NCBI GenBank assembly: GCA_046160345.1
Contig: JBJXGO010000189.1
Location: 4,404-68,403, forward strand
DNA length: 64,000 nucleotides
Origin: M3007 sp046160345
GTDB lineage: Bacteria; Bacteroidota; Bacteroidia; Chitinophagales; Saprospiraceae
Direction: 5' to 3'
Part shown: positions 60,186-64,000 of the stretch, in pieces
Numbering within the stretch: the stretch's first letter is position 1
How the letters are laid out: every line of letters begins with the position of its first letter
Notes under the pieces: generated by a model
What the model saw: the letters and a program-made list of their open reading frames with translations, nothing else
Databases searched by the model: none
Told to the model about the DNA's origin: nothing
Program-made: the position numbers and the translations under genes

Positions 60186-62360
60186 ATGAATAAAATACTC
60201 TTTTCAATGATAGGCCTGGCGCTTTTCCTGGCTGCCTGTTCGCCAAAAACAGCACCGAAAACAAGCAGCGCCACCCCCGGCCCTGTTACAACCCCGATCA
60301 CCCCCGGTGGTAAAGCCCCCCAAATACCCCTGCCCACCGGCGACATACGGAAACAGGCCCCTGCACCAGGCACTGCGCCAAAGGTTCAAATTGGCAATGC
60401 AGAAACGTTTAAAATTGACAATGGCCTAACCGTCATTTTGGTAGAAAACCACAAACTGCCCAAGGTTTCCTATCGTATTTTCGTAGACTATGACCCTGTT
60501 TTGGAAAAAGAAGCAGCAGGTTATCTTGAAATGACCGGGGATTTGCTTTCTAAAGGCACAAAGACCCGTACCAAATTGCAAATTGACGAACAAGTTGATT
60601 TTTTGGGCGCAACGCTCTTTTCTGATGCCAACGGCGTAAATGGAAGTTGCCTAAGCAAACACAGTGATAAGTTACTGGCCATTATGGCTGATGTACTTAT
60701 CAACCCTGTTTTTCCACAAGAAGAACTCGACAAATCAAAAAAACGCTCAGAAAGCAATCTGGCTTCTCAAAAGGATGATGCCAATGCCATTGCCGGCAAT
60801 GTCGCTTCCATCCTCCGCTACGGAAAAGACCACCCATACGGCGAAATAATGACGGAGGCAACGCTTGCAAAAATTAATTTGGAGCAAATCAAAAGCCATT
60901 ACAATTCCTATTTCAAACCCAATATAGCCTATCTGGTGGTAACGGGAGATGTAACAAAGGCTCAGGTAGAAAAACAGGCCAAACAGTATTTTGGGAAATG
61001 GGCGGCAGGAGATGTGCCGACCCATAATTACGGGATACCACGCCCACCGGAGAAAACAGTGGTGGACTTTGTACACAAACCCGGAGCAGTTCAGTCCGTC
61101 ATCAATATCACCTATCCCATTGATTTGCAGCCAGGTACGCCGGATGTGATTCGTTCGCGCGTTGCCAATACAGTATTGGGCGGATATTTTAACAGTCGCC
61201 TGAACAACAACCTGCGGGAAGGACATGGATGGACCTACGGTTCAGGCAGTTCATTGAATCCTGACAGATTAGTCGGTTCGTTCAATGCTTCTGCCAGTGT
61301 GCGCAATGCTGTAACCGATAGCAGTATCATAGAAGCGCTGAAGGAAATGCGCCGCTTGAGCACAGAAAAAGTCGCCAAAGATGAAATTCAAGTGGTTAAA
61401 AACGTTATGGCCGGCAATTTTTCCAGAAGCCTTGAAGAGCCGGGAACAGTGGCCACATTTGCCCTCAACACAGCCCGTTACAAATTATCGGCAGATTACT
61501 ATGAAAAGTATCTGGAAGTGTTGCAAAATGTAAGCATAGAGGAGGTACAGGCAATGGCAAAAAAATATATCAATCCTGACCGTGCCCATATTTTGGTGGT
61601 CGGCAACAGGGATGAGGTAGCAGAGCGCTTGAAACAGTTTTCCAGTGATGGAAAAACCAACTTTTACGATGCTTTTGGCAACCCCGTGAAACCTGCCAAT
61701 GCTGTGCTCCCTCCTGGTTTAACCGCTGAAATGGTTGTTGAAGATTATTTGAATGCAATTGGTGGGCGTACTAAAATAAACACGATCAATGATTTACAAT
61801 CCACTGCTACCATGCAGGTCCGCGGCCCGGCCTTTGGCATCAATACTTATCAAAAGGGTGGCAACAAGATCGCAATTGAAATGAGCATGAATGGTCAGCT
61901 TATGAACAAACAACTTTTTGACGGAAACGAAGGGTTTCAATCTGCCATGGGACAAGCCGAAAGCCTGGAAGGGGAGGCGTTAAACGACTTAAAAGAACAA
62001 GCAATATTCAGCAAAGAGGCCGGTTACAAATATGGCGGCTATAAGCTCCTGCTAAAAGGCATTGAAGAGGTGAATGGCAGCAATGCGTATGTAGTGGAAG
62101 TGGAACGGCCCGATGGCAAAAAAATTACCGAATTTTACGACACCAAAACCAGCTTGAAAGTCCGTGAAGTCAGCACCGGAAAAGGCATGGATGGAAATCC
62201 AAGCACCCAAACAGTCGAAATGACGGACTACCAGGAGGCGAACGGCGTTAAAATACCCCGCAGCATGACCGTCAGTGGGGTTTTTCCCGTCCCGTTCAAA
62301 GTAACAGTTACCGAAATAAAAGTGAATCAAGGAGTGGACGACGCTGTTTTCAAGATGTAA
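60186..62360 (+). CDS. non-catalytic M16 subunit lipoprotein with LolA-like C-terminal domain
   Basis: A 724-residue lipoprotein (LALFLAAC, Cys 18, then a Pro/Thr-rich linker). Residues ~55-500 are an M16 fold in which the HxxEH motif is replaced (AGYLEMTGDLLSKG), so it has no zinc site; VVTGDVTKAQVEKQAKQYFG and SRLNNNLREGHGWTYGSGSS are M16 signatures. Residues ~505-724 are an extra domain (VEDYLNAIGGRTKINTINDL, KVREVSTGKGMDGNP) of the type seen in LolA/outer-membrane lipoprotein-sorting-like proteins. It probably forms a heterodimer with the upstream active subunit. Confidence 0.9.
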   Translation: MNKILFSMIGLALFLAACSPKTAPKTSSATPGPVTTPITPGGKAPQIPLPTGDIRKQAPAPGTAPKVQIGNAETFKIDNGLTVILVENHKLPKVSYRIFVDYDPVLEKEAAGYLEMTGDLLSKGTKTRTKLQIDEQVDFLGATLFSDANGVNGSCLSKHSDKLLAIMADVLINPVFPQEELDKSKKRSESNLASQKDDANAIAGNVASILRYGKDHPYGEIMTEATLAKINLEQIKSHYNSYFKPNIAYLVVTGDVTKAQVEKQAKQYFGKWAAGDVPTHNYGIPRPPEKTVVDFVHKPGAVQSVINITYPIDLQPGTPDVIRSRVANTVLGGYFNSRLNNNLREGHGWTYGSGSSLNPDRLVGSFNASASVRNAVTDSSIIEALKEMRRLSTEKVAKDEIQVVKNVMAGNFSRSLEEPGTVATFALNTARYKLSADYYEKYLEVLQNVSIEEVQAMAKKYINPDRAHILVVGNRDEVAERLKQFSSDGKTNFYDAFGNPVKPANAVLPPGLTAEMVVEDYLNAIGGRTKINTINDLQSTATMQVRGPAFGINTYQKGGNKIAIEMSMNGQLMNKQLFDGNEGFQSAMGQAESLEGEALNDLKEQAIFSKEAGYKYGGYKLLLKGIEEVNGSNAYVVEVERPDGKKITEFYDTKTSLKVREVSTGKGMDGNPSTQTVEMTDYQEANGVKIPRSMTVSGVFPVPFKVTVTEIKVNQGVDDAVFKM

Positions 62361-62425
62361 TTGGACAGTTGTTCCAAAAGTTTTGTCTTGATGTTACCGT
62401 ATCGGAAAGTTGAAAACTACCTTTG

Positions 62426-62459
62426 CGCAGCTTGTCTGGAATCAGGCAAGCTGCGTTTT
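62426..62459 (+). terminator. terminator after M16 pair
   Basis: CGCAGCTTG (62426-62434) pairs with CAAGCTGCG (62447-62455) around 12 bases, then TTTT. It lies between the M16 pair and yajC. Confidence 0.82.
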
Positions 62460-62523
62460 GTTATAATATACCCTGCGTTTCTATAACGCCGTGTACACAA
62501 TTTTACTAATCAACGATTTAAAA

Positions 62524-62817
62524 ATGTTACCCACACTTTTACAAGCTCCGGCAGCTGGCGGCGAATGGCTCGGAATGGTTTTCCCTTTCCTCATTATCAT
62601 CGTTTTTTACTTTTTCCTCATTCGCCCACAGATCAAGAAACAAAAAGAGCAACAAAAATTTATTGAAAGCCTCCGGGAAGGCATGGAAGTTGTCACCAGT
62701 TCTGGTATTATTGGAAAAATTACCAAAATGGATGGCCCTGTCGTTCGTTTGATGGTGGATGAAAAAACGTTTATTCGCGTTGTGAAATCTTCCATTCAAG
62801 GCGAGTATAAAGGATAG
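62524..62817 (+). CDS. yajC: preprotein translocase subunit YajC
   Basis: A 97-residue YajC, the accessory subunit of the SecDF-YajC complex. ATG at 62524 is used. One membrane helix (about 13-33, MVFPFLIIIVFYFFLIRPQ) is followed by the family motif KKQKEQQKFIESLREGMEVV and TSSGIIGKITKMDG. secDF is not adjacent. Downstream is a DUF6340 lipoprotein gene, about 70 bases away across an inverted repeat. Confidence 0.96.
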   Translation: MLPTLLQAPAAGGEWLGMVFPFLIIIVFYFFLIRPQIKKQKEQQKFIESLREGMEVVTSSGIIGKITKMDGPVVRLMVDEKTFIRVVKSSIQGEYKG

Positions 62818-62821
62818 AACT

Positions 62822-62870
62822 ATTGACCCTTGACTTCAGAACAAACAATGGTTCACGGTCAATGGTCAAT
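62822..62870. repeat. inverted repeat between yajC and DUF6340 gene
   Basis: ATTGACCCTTGAC (62822-62834) and GTCAATGGTCAAT (62858-62870) are 13-base arms with one mismatch. No T tract. The GGTCAAT units look like short sequence repeats that recur in such gaps. Confidence 0.6.
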
Positions 62871-62885
62871 CAAATCAAACTGATT

Positions 62886-63944
62886 ATGATTCGAAATTAT
62901 TTTCCAAAAGCAGTGTTAGTGCTTGTTTTGGGTTTTGTAGCCTGCACGCGCAACACTACGCTCCGTGTTTTGCAACCTGCGCAAATGACCTTGCCTGAAC
63001 ACATTAACACGGTTGCTATTGTGGATCGGAGCAAACCCTCCAATGGCTGGTCCAACTTTCTGGAAGGCCTCTTTACTGGCGAAGAAATTGGGCAAGACCG
63101 GAAGAGTCGACAGACAGCAGTAGATGGACTTACCAACGCCCTTACACGCACCCCGCGTTTTCAGGTTAAAAGCACGGGTATCGAAATGACAGGCTCCAAG
63201 GCCGGCTCTCGAATGCCGCCCGCCATGGAATGGTCTGAAGTGGACAAAATATGCCGTGATTACAATGCAAGCGCCCTGGTGACCATCGAATCTTTTGACT
63301 CTGACAATTCTCGCAGCGCCCGCCCATACACCGAGACTAAAAAAGACAAATCCGGCAATAAATACACGGTTACAACTTACCGATCGCAGCAGCGGACCAG
63401 CGTTCGCATAGGCTGGCGTTTATACGATCCAAAAACCAAAATAATTCTGGACGAATACGTAACCGATGATTACCTCGAGCGAAATGGCAGCGGGACCACT
63501 GAACGCGCCTCGCTTAACAATCTACCCTCGCAGCTTGACGTGACCAGAGATGTAGCCTACAATGTTGGAATTGAATATGGAGCACGAATTGCCCCTATTT
63601 ATGTCAATATCAGTCGCGCTTATTACCATAAGGCCAAAGGCTTTAAAACCGACATGAAAAAAGCCGCCGGGCACTTGGCCGACCGGGATATTGAAAAAGC
63701 AACTGCAATATGGAAAAAAGTGATTGCCAGTGCAGGCGACAACAAAAAAGCCGCGGGTCGAGCCGCATACAATATGGCCGTTGCCTCTGAAGTTAGTGGC
63801 AACTTGCCTCTAGCGCTTGATTGGGCACAAAAAGCCTGGGATACTTATGGCAATAAAAAGGCGCGTGATTACATCAACATCATCAAGGCCAGGCAGAATG
63901 ATGTGCGGAAGGTGGATGCGCAGATGCCGGGGAAGAAGGTTTGA
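62886..63944 (+). CDS. DUF6340-like lipoprotein
   Basis: A 352-residue lipoprotein, start ATG 62886; leader (MIRNYFPKAVLVLVLGFVAC) ends in a lipobox, then TRNTTLRVLQPAQMTLPEHI. The core matches the DUF6340 pattern: NTVAIVDRSKP, QTAVDGLTNALTRTPRF, and the long beta region with VTIESFDSD and SVRIGWRLYDPKTKIIL. The C-terminus (from ~250) is helical with TPR-like repeats (AIWKKVIASAGDNKKAAG). Function unknown; outer-membrane-linked. Last gene of the window. Confidence 0.85.
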   Translation: MIRNYFPKAVLVLVLGFVACTRNTTLRVLQPAQMTLPEHINTVAIVDRSKPSNGWSNFLEGLFTGEEIGQDRKSRQTAVDGLTNALTRTPRFQVKSTGIEMTGSKAGSRMPPAMEWSEVDKICRDYNASALVTIESFDSDNSRSARPYTETKKDKSGNKYTVTTYRSQQRTSVRIGWRLYDPKTKIILDEYVTDDYLERNGSGTTERASLNNLPSQLDVTRDVAYNVGIEYGARIAPIYVNISRAYYHKAKGFKTDMKKAAGHLADRDIEKATAIWKKVIASAGDNKKAAGRAAYNMAVASEVSGNLPLALDWAQKAWDTYGNKKARDYINIIKARQNDVRKVDAQMPGKKV

Positions 63945-64000
63945 GCTTGGCTCATGTTCCCAAGACGGCTGAAATTCTCCGGGCGACTCCCAGTCACCCG

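Overview
The window looks like a chromosomal segment of a Bacteroidota bacterium, most likely of the class Saprospiria (Saprospiraceae or Haliscomenobacter-like; this rank is inference). Supporting signs are four secreted proteins with C-terminal type IX secretion (T9SS) sorting domains, an Oar-like TonB receptor, an ECF sigma/FecR pair with a DUF4974-type tail, bacillithiol synthesis (BshC), a Rho with the long Arg/Gln/Pro-rich insertion usual in this phylum, recurrent -7 boxes of the Bacteroidota form TAnnTTTG, and almost no Shine-Dalgarno sequences. I saw no rRNA, tRNA, CRISPR array, IS transposase or prophage.

Layout. 1-2.2 kb: left-running Bat-type operon (moxR, DUF58, partial secreted protein) with a well-spaced promoter. 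2.3-6.0 kb: secreted DUF1028 protein, membrane-anchored Ppx/GppA-like protein, aspartate kinase. 6.1-9.4 kb: TIR protein with C-terminal membrane segment, coiled-coil protein, retropepsin-like protease, T9SS protein. 9.5-14.2 kb: GltD-like iron-sulfur flavoprotein overlapping a DUF2306 membrane protein, lipoprotein, MacB-type permease. 14.3-17.5 kb: Oar-like receptor. 17.6-21.2 kb: secreted unknown, membrane protein, PlsC acyltransferase, CD225 and DUF2752 proteins. 21.2-24.3 kb: bshC and a LolC/E-type permease, diverging. 24.3-27.8 kb: secreted M28 peptidase diverging from a two-gene membrane pair whose first product begins with an effector-associated domain (EAD11-like), then a GH25 lysozyme. 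28-31.8 kb: rho and serS, divergent. 31.8-38.2 kb: lipoproteins, a large T9SS protein, an XRE regulator broken by an in-frame amber codon, a secreted agmatine-deiminase-like enzyme. 38.4-42.5 kb: Crp-type regulator, ECF sigma/FecR pair, helical-repeat protein. 42.5-43.6 kb: a 1.1 kb gap holding a candidate small RNA, a 58-residue secreted peptide gene and an AraC remnant before a strong terminator. 43.6-50 kb: M16 peptidase, two-domain oligopeptide ABC ATPase, second helical-repeat protein. 50-51.4 kb: gene-poor region with a 74-bp tandem repeat carrying micro-ORFs. 51.4-57.2 kb: small membrane protein, rimM, lipoprotein, DUF1573 protein, Wzi/RemB-like porin with polysaccharide deacetylase. 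57.4-63.9 kb: degenerate amidohydrolase, active/inactive M16 pair, yajC, DUF6340 lipoprotein.

Most of the window is cell-envelope and secretion biology (proteases, porins, lipoproteins, permeases, YajC) mixed with housekeeping genes (lysC-type kinase, bshC, rho, serS, rimM). The most unusual parts are the EAD11-like membrane pair sharing a promoter motif with an M28 peptidase, the extracytoplasmic Ppx/GppA-like protein, the TIR-membrane protein, the small-peptide/small-RNA gap at 42.6-43.5 kb, the micro-ORF tandem repeat at 50.9 kb and several palindromic intergenic elements that may be genome-wide REP-like repeats. All functional assignments rest on motif recognition by eye; no database search was run.
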